From Elusimicrobiota bacterium (lineage in GTDB: Bacteria > Elusimicrobiota > Elusimicrobia > FEN-1173): a stretch of DNA of 64,000 bases. Numbering within the stretch: position 1 is the first letter of the stretch; the number at the start of each line of letters is the position of its first letter. Shown piece by piece: positions 38,585 through 48,209 of this stretch. The position numbers and the translations under genes are program-made. The DNA lies in contig JADKIY010000001.1 of the NCBI GenBank assembly GCA_016722575.1, forward strand, positions 62,001-126,000, written 5' to 3'. Below the pieces are notes generated by a model that did not search any database, was not told the DNA's origin, and was given only the letters and a program-made list of their open reading frames with translations.

Positions 38585-39498
38585 ACCGGCACGGCGTCCC
38601 GACGGACCAAGTGATGTCCGTTGATTTTTTTGGCCTCGGCCAGGGCCGCGGCGGCCTCGTCCAGAATGGGCACGTGGTGGTGAAAGCGCCCGGGGGCCAC
38701 ATCGACAATGCCGATGGAAAGCGTCATGAGCGCCGGGGCCGCGCCCCGGGCCGGGGGCGTCCGGTCTTTTTCCTCGTATTGCATCAAAAGCAACATTTCC
38801 GCGTTTTCCAAGGCCCGGGCCGCCACCACTTCCGCCCGCACCGCCGTGCTCACAAAACCGAAATCGTCTCCGCCGAAGTGGGCCACCAAATCGTTGCTGT
38901 TTCCCAGTTCTTGAACCGCGCTGCGTAAAATCATGCCGATCAGGCGAACGATGTGATCGCCCTTTTCATAGCCGTACGACCGGTTAAAGGCGGCCAACCC
39001 CGAAACATCCACCCGGGCCACGGTGAAAGCCTCCTGGTCCATCAACCGCCGTTGAATTTCCCTTTCCAACGCCACGCCCCCCGGAAGGCCCGTGAGCGGG
39101 TTGGCGGCCAGCTCCTCGCGGCTCCGTTGAAGCACCCGTTCCACCCGGGCCAACAGCTCCAAAGAATCGAAGGGTTTTGACAAGTATTCGTCGGCCCCCA
39201 GCTTGAACCCCGTGACTTTGTCCTTGGTGGCGCCCAGGGCCGTCACGAGGATGATGGGAATCAGGCAGGTGGCCGGGTCCGATCGAAGGCGCTGGCACAC
39301 CTCAAAGCCGCTCATTTTGGGGAGCAGGACATCGAGCAAAATAAGGTCGGGGCGTTCTTCCCGGGCGAGCCGGAGCGCGTCTTCGCCGTTCCGAGTCAAC
39401 GTGACGCGATAGGCTTCCTGCTTGAGAAGGGTCGAGACGATCTCCGAAAGAGTTTGGTCGTCTTCGACGAGCAGGAGCCGGGCGGTGGAAGAGCTCAT
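38581..39498 (-). CDS. Response regulator with GGDEF-like output domain
   Basis: 305 aa. Receiver domain (residues 1-120): LLLVEDD, phosphoacceptor in LILLDVLLPKMSG, KPFD lysine. The output domain starts NPLTGLPGGVALEREIQ and has VDVSGLAAFNRSYGYEKGD. The active-site loop reads GGDDF, not GG(D/E)EF, so the third position is Asp. Diguanylate cyclase activity is therefore uncertain; it may be a c-di-GMP or GTP-binding output. The ATG overlaps the protease stop by 4 nt. The open frame continues far upstream but only this part fits the family. Confidence 0.88.
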   Translation of the reverse strand: MSSSTARLLLVEDDQTLSEIVSTLLKQEAYRVTLTRNGEDALRLAREERPDLILLDVLLPKMSGFEVCQRLRSDPATCLIPIILVTALGATKDKVTGFKLGADEYLSKPFDSLELLARVERVLQRSREELAANPLTGLPGGVALEREIQRRLMDQEAFTVARVDVSGLAAFNRSYGYEKGDHIVRLIGMILRSAVQELGNSNDLVAHFGGDDFGFVSTAVRAEVVAARALENAEMLLLMQYEEKDRTPPARGAAPALMTLSIGIVDVAPGRFHHHVPILDEAAAALAEAKKINGHHLVRRDAVPV

Positions 39499-41063
39499 TG
39501 CCCTTCCCGGAAACTCAAATACACCCATCGGCCCTGGCGGTTCACGTCCAACAGCAACCCGTCCTGGGCGTCGGCGGCTTTGGCGGTCTTGAGGAAAGCC
39601 GCGAGGTCGGGCGTTTTCTGCCGGTTCACCGACGCCACCAAATCGCCCTCTTCCAACCCCAGCCGTTCGGCCAACCCCCCGGGCTGGACTTCCACCACCA
39701 CCACGCCCGGGGCGCCCGGGGAAAAACCGTAACGCTGGGCCAATTCGGTCGAGGCGGGGACGAGGCGCGCGCCTTCCCATTCCACGGGCTCGCCGGGGGC
39801 CGGTGAGCGGCCGTCGCCGCCGGCGGCGGGCGCCGCCGCTTCGGAGGGCATTTCCGCGGTCACCAAGGATAGATCGCGCTCCTTCCCGTCGCGCACGATT
39901 TTCATGGCCACGGTTTTCTTGGGTGGCGTTTTTCCCACCAACTCCACCAAGGCTTCCTGGGTGGGGGTCCTTCGGCCGTCGAAGGACACGACCACGTCGC
40001 CGCGTTTCAAGCCGGCCTTGTCGGCGGGGGACCCCGGGAGCACGTTGTTGATCATCACGCCTTCGGTCGATTTCAGGCCGAACTGCCGCGCCATCACGTC
40101 GTTGACCGACAAAATTTCCACGCCCATCCAACCCCGGACCACGCGGCCCTTTTCAATTAATTGCTCCATGATGTCCTTCACGCGGTTCACCGGAATGGCG
40201 AAACCGATGCCCGCGAAAACGCCGGTGGGGGCGTAGATGGCCGAGTTGATGCCGATGACTTCCCCCCGGATGTTGAGGAGCGGCCCGCCGGAATTTCCCC
40301 GGTTGATGGCGGCGTCGGTTTGAAGCAAATTCGAGTAGTTGACGCCTTCAATGTTCAGGGTTTGCCGCACCGCCGAAATCACGCCCACCGTGAGGGTTTG
40401 TTCCAACCCGAAGGGGCTGCCGATGGCGATGGCCCAATCCCCCACCCGAACACGGTCCGAATCCCCGAGCGTGGCGTAGGTCAACGGTTCTTTGGGAGTG
40501 ATTTTGACCACCGCCAAATCCGTGCGAGGGTCGGCCCCCACCACTTTGCCCGGAAACTTTTTCTCCTCGGGACATTGAAGGGTCACGGTCAATTCGTCGG
40601 CGCCCCGGACCACGTGCTCGTTCGTCAAAATGTAACCCCGGGGGTCAACGATCACGCCCGACCCCAGCCCCTGCTGCCGCCGCTCAAAGGAACGCGGCGC
40701 GGGGGCCGCGCCCGGCGCCCGACGGGGCATGCCCTGGAATTCGCGGAAGAAATCCTCAAAGGGGTCGCCGAAATAAAACTGGGGGGCCTGAACGGTTTCG
40801 ATGTGGGTGGCGGTGATACTGACCACGGCGGGCTTGACCTGGGCGGCCACCTTGGCGAAGGAGTTCTGGAGATTCAAAACGGACCCGTCCACGGGCACGG
40901 GGTCCAGGGAAAGGCCCTTGTCTTTTTTGGGGCCCCAGGCCGTGGGAAGAAAGGAGGAAATGCGACCTTCGCTCTGCCGCTCGGACATCCATACCAAACC
41001 CAGGGCGAGGGTCGTCGCGAGAACGCCGAAAAGGAAACGATCGTGCTTGGAAGGTAAACTCAT
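39495..41063 (-). CDS. degQ: Periplasmic serine protease, DegP/DegQ (HtrA) family
   Basis: 522 aa. N-terminal membrane anchor or signal (FLFGVLATTLALGLVWM). The trypsin-like domain has the triad in ILTNEHVVRGADELTV (His), DPRTDLAVVKI (Asp) and INRGNSGGPLLNIRGEVIG (Ser). Two PDZ domains follow: GWMGVEILSVNDVMARQFGL, and a second ending at the C-terminus with QPGGLAERLGLEEGD. It degrades or refolds misfolded envelope proteins. Good Shine-Dalgarno AAGGAG before ATG 41063. degQ is one possible symbol; degP-type function is equally possible. Confidence 0.92.
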   Translation of the reverse strand: MSLPSKHDRFLFGVLATTLALGLVWMSERQSEGRISSFLPTAWGPKKDKGLSLDPVPVDGSVLNLQNSFAKVAAQVKPAVVSITATHIETVQAPQFYFGDPFEDFFREFQGMPRRAPGAAPAPRSFERRQQGLGSGVIVDPRGYILTNEHVVRGADELTVTLQCPEEKKFPGKVVGADPRTDLAVVKITPKEPLTYATLGDSDRVRVGDWAIAIGSPFGLEQTLTVGVISAVRQTLNIEGVNYSNLLQTDAAINRGNSGGPLLNIRGEVIGINSAIYAPTGVFAGIGFAIPVNRVKDIMEQLIEKGRVVRGWMGVEILSVNDVMARQFGLKSTEGVMINNVLPGSPADKAGLKRGDVVVSFDGRRTPTQEALVELVGKTPPKKTVAMKIVRDGKERDLSLVTAEMPSEAAAPAAGGDGRSPAPGEPVEWEGARLVPASTELAQRYGFSPGAPGVVVVEVQPGGLAERLGLEEGDLVASVNRQKTPDLAAFLKTAKAADAQDGLLLDVNRQGRWVYLSFREGQ

Positions 41064-41079
41064 GGATGGCTCCTTGGGG

Positions 41080-43068
41080 TTATTCCGCGCGCACGAAGGG
41101 CAAGGTCGGGTCCTGCCCTTGACGGTAGACGCCGAGGGCGCGGCGCTGGCTGACCCCCTCGGGGGTCAACAAATCGATGTAAGGGGGGGCCGGACGGTCC
41201 GCCGCGTCGGCGCCGCCGAACTGCGCGGCACCCGGGTCCGTCCCCACGGCCATGGGACCGCCTTGGGGCGCCCGGCCCATCACGGCCACGCCGAATCCCC
41301 AACCGTCGGGATCGCCCCGAAGATAACGGCGCGGAAGGGTGGCCGTGAAGCGCGCGGGCCCGGTTTTCTGGCCGGCCAAAGTCGCCACCGTGCGGGGAGC
41401 ACCGCCCGGAACAAATTGAAACAGTCGCGCGCCCCATCCGTCGATGCTCATCGCGTATTCCCAGGCGTCCTGGGATTCCACCAGGCCCGGCCGACCGGGC
41501 AGCAACTCTTGAGCGCCGGCCCCGGGGGAATGATTGATGTCGATGTAGACGTCCACCAAGGGGAAGGAGAACCCCAACGGCGCTTTGAACGGATTGGGCA
41601 GCGCCGCGAATTCGAATCCAAGAACCACGGCGTCGGTCGTGGGGCTTACGTCAAAAACGCGCAGATCCCAGGTCCCCGTCTCGTACTGGCTGCCCATCGG
41701 ATAATAGTAATTGCCCGGGCCCCGATCGTCGTGCAGGGGGTCCCGCCAGCGAAGCGTCGCGCCGACCCGTTCAAAGGACCCCTCGCCCTCCGCCGTCGTC
41801 GGGACGCCCCCCCGGGCGAACCCGTTGCGAATTTCGGGGGGCACGGGCTTTCCCATCAATTGAAACACCTGGTTGAGCGAGGCGAGGAATTCCCGTTTTA
41901 AATCGGCGTCCCGGGCGCCGTCGGCCTCCTGCCCGAACGAATGGAGGTACGTCCCGCTCTCGGCGGCGTAGACCGCCCGGACCGCCAGGTTCAGGCTTCG
42001 CACATCGGCTTGCCCGGCGTTGGTCACGTCTTCCACGGAACGGCGGGCGATGCCCAGCAATTCCCAGGCGCGGTTCTCCTCGTTGTCGCCGATCCAGGGG
42101 GTGAAATCCGGCGTGGGCAGGGGCGAACGGACCACCGACGTGGAAACGGATTCCCGGACGGTGTCGGACACTTTGGCCCAGTGGAAAGCTTCCGTCGAAA
42201 GCCAGGATTCCCACAACGTCAATTCGTCGAGGGTCGCGACGTGGACGGGGCCCCAGGTCTCTCCGGCGGACAAAGCGGGCCCGGGGCCGCGCTTCCACCA
42301 GTCGCGCCGGGCCGCCGCGCCGATCGGCGGAAGGGCCGGTCGCGCCAAGGAGAGGCGATCGTCCTCCAGCAACAGGGGCGACCCGGGGGTGGAGGCGAGC
42401 AGCCCCCAGCGAAGTTTAAATTTCGCCAATTCGGCCAATTCGGGGCCTTGAACCGCGTCCCAGGGCATCATCACCACGGCCGGATCGGACCGCCAGCGGC
42501 GGCGATGGGCCGCCCGGGCCAGGGCGATTTGTTCCGTCACGTCCTGGGGCCAGGCGAAACGGGGGGGCAGGGCGGTCACGGGCGCCGTTGATGCTTTGGC
42601 GTTGTCCGTGTCCATCAGAAGAGGCAGCACCGGCCGGCCCGGCAGCGTCAGGGCGACTTCGAGAGCGCCGGAGGAAATCAGGGAGAGGAACAGTGCCCGG
42701 GCCTGACGACCGTTGGCGTCATCGGAAAAATAGGCCTCGGGGAAGAGGGCCGTCACTCGAAGACCCGGACGGGCGGCCAAATACCGGGCGGCGGCCAAGG
42801 GATCGGATTTGGGGGCCGGGGTCCAAAGAACGGGCAATAGCCCCACGGCGGGGCCCGTGGAGGGAAGAATTTCCACCGGCGGAAAGCCTTCCGCGGGAAC
42901 CGTCGATGGAACGGGAATCGTCTCGCCGGGGAGCGTCGGAACCGCGGGGGTCGTCGGCTCGACCGGCGGAATCCCCATGGGCCGCACCCGACCCCGGGGG
43001 GGCAAAGGGCCCAGACACCCGGCGACCAGGAGGAAAGCCCCGGCCCAAAGTGCGCGGCCGCGGCTCAC
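41080..43068 (-). CDS. Lipoprotein with glucodextranase-type C-terminal domain
   Basis: 662 aa from GTG 43068 (GTGA overlap with the upstream gene). MSRGRALWAGAFLLVAGC is a lipoprotein signal with lipobox LVAGC. The C-terminal 220 residues match the glucodextranase C-terminal beta module: DPLHDDRGPGNYYYP, GTWDLRVFDVSPTTDAVVLG, VYIDINHSPGAGAQELLPGR and AWEYAMSIDGWG. Residues 70-400 resemble a GH57-like barrel (WPQDVTEQIALARAAHRRRW; VMMPWDAVQGPELAELAKFK), but I cannot confirm catalytic residues. It is probably an envelope-anchored alpha-glucan binding or cleaving protein, consistent with the glycogen-binding protein encoded just upstream. Confidence 0.7.
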   Translation of the reverse strand: MSRGRALWAGAFLLVAGCLGPLPPRGRVRPMGIPPVEPTTPAVPTLPGETIPVPSTVPAEGFPPVEILPSTGPAVGLLPVLWTPAPKSDPLAAARYLAARPGLRVTALFPEAYFSDDANGRQARALFLSLISSGALEVALTLPGRPVLPLLMDTDNAKASTAPVTALPPRFAWPQDVTEQIALARAAHRRRWRSDPAVVMMPWDAVQGPELAELAKFKLRWGLLASTPGSPLLLEDDRLSLARPALPPIGAAARRDWWKRGPGPALSAGETWGPVHVATLDELTLWESWLSTEAFHWAKVSDTVRESVSTSVVRSPLPTPDFTPWIGDNEENRAWELLGIARRSVEDVTNAGQADVRSLNLAVRAVYAAESGTYLHSFGQEADGARDADLKREFLASLNQVFQLMGKPVPPEIRNGFARGGVPTTAEGEGSFERVGATLRWRDPLHDDRGPGNYYYPMGSQYETGTWDLRVFDVSPTTDAVVLGFEFAALPNPFKAPLGFSFPLVDVYIDINHSPGAGAQELLPGRPGLVESQDAWEYAMSIDGWGARLFQFVPGGAPRTVATLAGQKTGPARFTATLPRRYLRGDPDGWGFGVAVMGRAPQGGPMAVGTDPGAAQFGGADAADRPAPPYIDLLTPEGVSQRRALGVYRQGQDPTLPFVRAE

Positions 43069-43544
43069 GAGCCGATCTCCAGCAAGGAACATTCCCGGGG
43101 CGCCGGGGTGCGTTCGGGGTTGGCGGGGTCCAGCTCCCACCGGCCGTCGACTTTGAATTTGTATTCGTAGCGGCCGGGGGCCAAGGGCACGGTGGTTTCC
43201 CACACGCCGTCCGCGGTGCGCGTCAGCGGATGGTCGGCCGCGTTAAAATCGTTGAAGGAACCCCCGACCCACACGGATTGGGCCGCCGGGGCCAAGAGGC
43301 GGAACGCCACGGGCCGAAGGCCGTCCTCGGGCGCTCGAAGAACGACGGGCGAAGGCGCCCGAAAAACGGGAACCGAGGCCGCCAGGGAGCGGGGCGTGGC
43401 GCCCCGGGCGCGGTCCAGCGCGGCCAAGTCGCGCCCCACTCGCAGGGTGGCCGGCGCCATAAGGCCCAGGGCCGTCAGGGCGAAGAGCGCCGCCCCCCGG
43501 GACCTCCGGGTCGCCGCCGTTGAATCCACCGTCAAATCGGTCAT
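43065..43544 (-). CDS. Membrane-anchored glycogen-binding (CBM48-like) protein
   Basis: 159 aa from ATG 43544 (ATGA overlap with the DUF1537 gene). One N-terminal hydrophobic segment (GAALFALTALGLMAPATL), then from about residue 75 an isoamylase-N/AMPK-type carbohydrate-binding domain: VAFRLLAPAAQSVWVGGSFNDF, WETTVPLAPGRYEYKFKVDG and a C-terminal RWELDPANPE. Such domains bind alpha-1,4-glucans. The start was chosen because the upstream open frame lacks family features. Likely partner of the following lipoprotein. Confidence 0.8.
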   Translation of the reverse strand: MTDLTVDSTAATRRSRGAALFALTALGLMAPATLRVGRDLAALDRARGATPRSLAASVPVFRAPSPVVLRAPEDGLRPVAFRLLAPAAQSVWVGGSFNDFNAADHPLTRTADGVWETTVPLAPGRYEYKFKVDGRWELDPANPERTPAPRECSLLEIGS

Positions 43545-44584
43545 GCCGTCGCTCCGTTCAAGGATTTCCACAACACATCCGTCCGGCCAAAACCGCCCGG
43601 TTTTAAAACCAACTCCCGCGCGGGCCCCTCCAGGGATCGACAGAGGGGAATTCCCGGGGCGACTTTCCCGACCACCCGCCACCGGTTTTGACCCCAGCAT
43701 TTTACCAATCTCAAAGCCGTTTCTCCGCCCGTGAGGACCCAACGGGGGGATCGGTTCGCCTTCGGGATCCCCCGGGCCTCCACCACCAATCCGCGAAGCA
43801 CCGTCTCCGAGGAGGACCGCCGTCGGGGCGATCGAATAATATGGACGTTCCATTGGGCCGGAAAGTTCCCCCGCCGGAGCCGTCGCTCAATGAAGTCCAA
43901 CTGCGCCCCCGTCCGGGGGTGGGCCGAGCCGGACACCACCACCGCGGACCGGACCCGGGAAACGGCCGAAAGGGCCCCGCGCCTTTCCCCCGGACCGGCG
44001 AAAACGCCCAGGAAAGCCGAGGAGCCCACGGCCACCGAATCCTTGGCCGCGCGGCGGGCCGCCTGGCGCAATGCCGCGTTGTCCGGCACGTCGGGAATCG
44101 TCAATCGCCGACCCAACCCGCGGGGCCGATCGAGGAGGGTCGCGACCCGGGCGCTCCGACGGGGACTCCGGGGGTCCCGGCCGAAGGGCGTGCGGTCCAG
44201 GGGAATCCCCTCCACCAACAACCGGCCGGCCACCACCGTTCGCCCCGCCCGGGGAAAAGCGGGGACAAAGAAAACCGGGGCCTTCACGTGCGCCGCCCGG
44301 AGAAAAGCGTCGGTTTCGGGGCCGACGGGGCCCCGCAGGGTGGAATCGATTTTTTTGAAAAGGACGTCGGCGCCCCACCGTCGGAGGGATCGGACGGCGG
44401 AACGGACCTTGGCCGCGGCCCGGGCGGGCCCGTCGTGGCGGGAATCGGTGTTGATCACCCAGGCCCGGGACCGGAAACCGGGGCGGCCGCCGGGCCAGGC
44501 GTGAAATTCCACGGGCCAGCCCCGCTCGGCCAGGGCCAGGGCGGCGTCGCCCGCGCCGGTCAAATCGTCGGCGAGGACCCCCAG
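43541..44584 (-). CDS. Four-carbon acid sugar kinase family (DUF1537)
   Basis: About 347 aa if begun at CTG 44584. The N-terminal sugar-binding domain signature LGVLADDLTGAGD is intact, followed by VLFKKIDSTLRGPVGPE. The nucleotide-binding half has SAVVVSGSAHPRTGAQL, WVLTGGETALRLVK and GKVAPGIPLC then KPGGFG. Members phosphorylate acid sugars such as threonate or erythronate. There is no in-frame ATG or GTG between the upstream stop and this signature: the first TTG (44563) would cut off LGVLADD, so a CTG start is the best candidate. About 60 residues shorter than many relatives. Confidence 0.8.
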   Translation of the reverse strand: MGVLADDLTGAGDAALALAERGWPVEFHAWPGGRPGFRSRAWVINTDSRHDGPARAAAKVRSAVRSLRRWGADVLFKKIDSTLRGPVGPETDAFLRAAHVKAPVFFVPAFPRAGRTVVAGRLLVEGIPLDRTPFGRDPRSPRRSARVATLLDRPRGLGRRLTIPDVPDNAALRQAARRAAKDSVAVGSSAFLGVFAGPGERRGALSAVSRVRSAVVVSGSAHPRTGAQLDFIERRLRRGNFPAQWNVHIIRSPRRRSSSETVLRGLVVEARGIPKANRSPRWVLTGGETALRLVKCWGQNRWRVVGKVAPGIPLCRSLEGPARELVLKPGGFGRTDVLWKSLNGATA

Positions 44585-44618
44585 TCGGAAACGCCGCCCC
44601 GGGAATCGACGGAAAACC

Positions 44619-45248
44619 TCAGTCTTCTTCGTAGGCGTCCAGGTGGGGCCGCAGGCGGTATTTGGCGCCCGCGGCGTGGGCGACGGCTTCCACGCCCGCG
44701 GGGTCCACCCCGGGGAGAGCCACGGCGGTCACCGTGGTGTTCGGCACGGCCCGGGCGCATTCGGCGATGAATTCCTTGACGCTGTCCAGGGCCCGGTCCC
44801 GAAACTCCGGCCGGGGTCGCATGATTTTAAGGTAGGTGTCGGGATCGACGGTGTTGAGGCTGATGGACACCGCGTCCAAGAAGGTCAGCTCCGGGGCGAT
44901 GTTCCGCCCGTTGATCAGGTTGCCGAGGCCCACGGTGTTGAGGCGGACCCGCCGGGCGCCCCGGGCGCGGAAGGCCGCCGCGAGGGTTTTCATTTCCGGC
45001 AACCGATAGGTGGATTCCCCGTAGCCGCAGAAAACCACCTCGCGGTATTTGGAAAGGTCCGGGGGAGCCGCGTTCAAAATGTCCTCCACGGTGGGCTCCG
45101 CCGGCAATTTCAAATCGTGGCCCCGATACTTGTAGTCCCAGGAAAACTTGATGCAAAAAGCGCAGGCCGTGGGGCAGCGGCTGGTCAAATTAACGTACAA
45201 GCCGCCGTCATACTCATACACCAGGGACACGGCCGTGGCGGTGGTCAC
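44619..45248 (-). CDS. TatD-associated radical SAM protein
   Basis: 209 aa. Radical SAM cluster motif CPTACAFC near residue 25 (Cx3Cx2C), preceded by GGLYVNLTSR, and followed by VVFCGYGESTYRLPEM. This closely fits the radical SAM family usually linked or fused to TatD nucleases. Here TatD is not adjacent; a DUF1537 kinase follows instead. GTG start overlapping the preceding gene by 4 nt. Substrate unknown. Confidence 0.82.
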   Translation of the reverse strand: MTTATAVSLVYEYDGGLYVNLTSRCPTACAFCIKFSWDYKYRGHDLKLPAEPTVEDILNAAPPDLSKYREVVFCGYGESTYRLPEMKTLAAAFRARGARRVRLNTVGLGNLINGRNIAPELTFLDAVSISLNTVDPDTYLKIMRPRPEFRDRALDSVKEFIAECARAVPNTTVTAVALPGVDPAGVEAVAHAAGAKYRLRPHLDAYEED

Positions 45249-45895
45249 AGGGGTTGGGGAACGGCGCCGGCGGGCAAGGCGGGCCGGGGCTCCGGGTCCA
45301 GGGGCGTGGTCCAGAGCAGGTTGGCGTCGCCGATTTTAATGGTGAAGGCCCCTTCCCGTCGGGAGTCGACCAAAAGGCGCCCCTGCCTGTCGACATTGGG
45401 GAAGGCCAGAAAGTACGTGTAGTCGGCCAACCCCGGCTGGGTGGAGGCCAAACCGAAGCGAAAGCCCTGCAGGGTCTGGTGCAGTTCGGCCGGCAGACGA
45501 TCCGGCGTCAGGGCTTTGTAGGACCGGCCGTCGGGGCCCACGAGCCGGACCTTTTTTCGGACCCAGGCCTCGGGCCGGGGGCGGACTTCGCCGCCTTTTT
45601 GGCGGGCGTAAATCAGGCCCACCAGGGTGTAGGGCCGCAAAAATTTCTGGAGAAGGAGGACCTCCTGGGCGGAGAGGGCGGCGCCCGGGGAGGCGCCGGC
45701 GGCCGCGGAGGCGAGGCTGTCCCAGATGGGTTCCGGGAACCAAATGCCCACGGCCAAATCCCGCGGGCCTTTGTGCATTTGCATGTAGCGGGCCACGAGG
45801 TTCTGCTCCGTGGCGGTCAGTTCTTCCGCCCGAAGCGCCCCCGGCCCGGCCAACGTCAGGAGAAAGAAGGAAAACAGGAGCTTGCGCGATCGCAT
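45245..45895 (-). CDS. Secreted protein of unknown function
   Basis: 216 aa. MRSRKLLFSFFLLTLAGPGALRA is a signal peptide with an ALRA cut site. The mature protein has LTATEQNLVARYMQMHKGPRD and later a beta-rich half (VRKKVRLVGPDGRSYKALTPD; YTYFLAFPNVDRQGRLLVDS). I recognise no family. First gene of a seven-gene minus-strand operon. It is preceded by an extended -10 element (TGATATACT) that ends 7 nt before the ATG, so the mRNA may have almost no leader. Confidence 0.7.
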   Translation of the reverse strand: MRSRKLLFSFFLLTLAGPGALRAEELTATEQNLVARYMQMHKGPRDLAVGIWFPEPIWDSLASAAAGASPGAALSAQEVLLLQKFLRPYTLVGLIYARQKGGEVRPRPEAWVRKKVRLVGPDGRSYKALTPDRLPAELHQTLQGFRFGLASTQPGLADYTYFLAFPNVDRQGRLLVDSRREGAFTIKIGDANLLWTTPLDPEPRPALPAGAVPQPL

Positions 45896-45902
45896 CTTAA
45901 AT

Positions 45903-45911
45903 AGTATATCA
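45903..45911 (-). promoter_or_regulatory. Extended -10 promoter of the secreted-protein operon
   Basis: Minus strand TGATATACT: TG motif plus -10 TATACT (45908-45903), 7 nt before the ATG at 45895. No clear -35, as expected for an extended -10 promoter. Predicted start within 1-2 nt of the ATG. Confidence 0.5.
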
Positions 45912-45999
45912 CTTATGTCTTTGGTATACGGAGCGCTTCTCCCAGGCCCGCCGAAGGTTCACCGTTGGCGGGGAGGGTTCTTTTTTTTGTACTCCCCCT

Positions 46000-46027
46000 T
46001 TGACAAATTCCTTTAAATTGCTAGAAT
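46000..46027 (+). promoter_or_regulatory. Promoter of rplU-rpmA
   Basis: TTGACA (46000-46005), 16-nt spacer, TAGAAT (46022-46027), then 9 nt to the rplU ATG. Strong sigma70-type match. The predicted leader is only about 3 nt, so translation would start from a leaderless or near-leaderless end. An inverted repeat GGGGAG/CTCCCC with a T-rich loop lies just upstream (about 45970-45997). Confidence 0.7.
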
Positions 46028-46036
46028 AGGCGAATT

Positions 46037-46369
46037 ATGACCGAACAAACGACCTACGCCGTTATCCGCACGGGCGGCAAACAATACCGTGTGACCGCGG
46101 GCGAAAAGCTCAAGATCCAGAAGCTTCCCGAAGCGGCCGGCGACGCCGTGACTTTTTCCGAAGTGCTTCTCGTCAAAGACGGGGACGCGCTCAAGACCGG
46201 CCGCCCCACCGTGGCCGGCGCGGCCGTCAAGGGCCAGGTGTTGCGCCAATTCCGCGACAAGAAAGTTCTCGTTTTCAAGAAACGCCGGAAAAAAGGCTAC
46301 AAAAAACTCCAGGGCCACCGGCAGGACCTGACCGAAGTGCTGATCGAATCGATTCAAACGGGGAACTGA
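46037..46369 (+). CDS. rplU: Ribosomal protein L21
   Basis: Large-subunit L21, 110 aa. [21 protein letters not shown] at the N-terminus, [21 protein letters not shown] in the C-terminal RNA-binding part. First gene of rplU-rpmA, in the usual order with obgE behind. Confidence 0.97.
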   Translation: MTEQTTYAVIRTGGKQYRVTAGEKLKIQKLPEAAGDAVTFSEVLLVKDGDALKTGRPTVAGAAVKGQVLRQFRDKKVLVFKKRRKKGYKKLQGHRQDLTEVLIESIQTGN

Positions 46370-46370
46370 C

Positions 46371-46655
46371 ATGGCATCCGTAAAATCCCAAGGCTCCACC
46401 TCCAACGGCCGCGATTCCCACGGCCAGCGGCTCGGCATCAAGGCGTTCGGCGGCGAAAAAGTGACGGCCGGCTCCGTCATCGTCCGCCAGCGCGGCACCC
46501 CCATTGCGGCGGGAACCAACACCGCCGTGGGCAAAGACGACACCATTTTCGCCACCGCCACCGGCGTCGTGAAATTCGAATTTCGACGGGGCACCCTGGG
46601 CCGTTCCGGTGGTCGTCGGCGCGTCTCCGTTTACCCCATCGCGGCCAACGCTTAA
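46371..46655 (+). CDS. rpmA: Ribosomal protein L27
   Basis: Large-subunit L27, 94 aa, whose N-terminal arm reaches the peptidyl-transferase centre. Conserved [20 protein letters not shown] and [17 protein letters not shown]. The N-terminus [15 protein letters not shown] lacks the cleavable Firmicutes-type extension, so no Prp-like protease is needed. It starts 1 nt after rplU. Confidence 0.97.
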   Translation: MASVKSQGSTSNGRDSHGQRLGIKAFGGEKVTAGSVIVRQRGTPIAAGTNTAVGKDDTIFATATGVVKFEFRRGTLGRSGGRRRVSVYPIAANA

Positions 46656-46680
46656 AACGCCCCGGCCAAACCATCTCCAC

Positions 46681-46716
46681 AGCCCGAGGGGCCCCGCCTC
46701 TCGGGCTGATTTTTTT
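46681..46716 (+). terminator. Intrinsic terminator between rpmA and obgE
   Basis: AGCCCGAG (46681-46688) pairs with CTCGGGCT (46700-46707), followed by GA and seven T. A standard rho-independent terminator. It lies only 14 nt before the obgE ATG, so obgE is expressed from readthrough or an unseen promoter, and ribosomal protein output can exceed ObgE output. Confidence 0.85.
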
Positions 46717-46720
46717 CTAG

Positions 46721-48199
<1,479 letters not shown>

Positions 48200-48209
48200 A
48201 GGGGCACCC

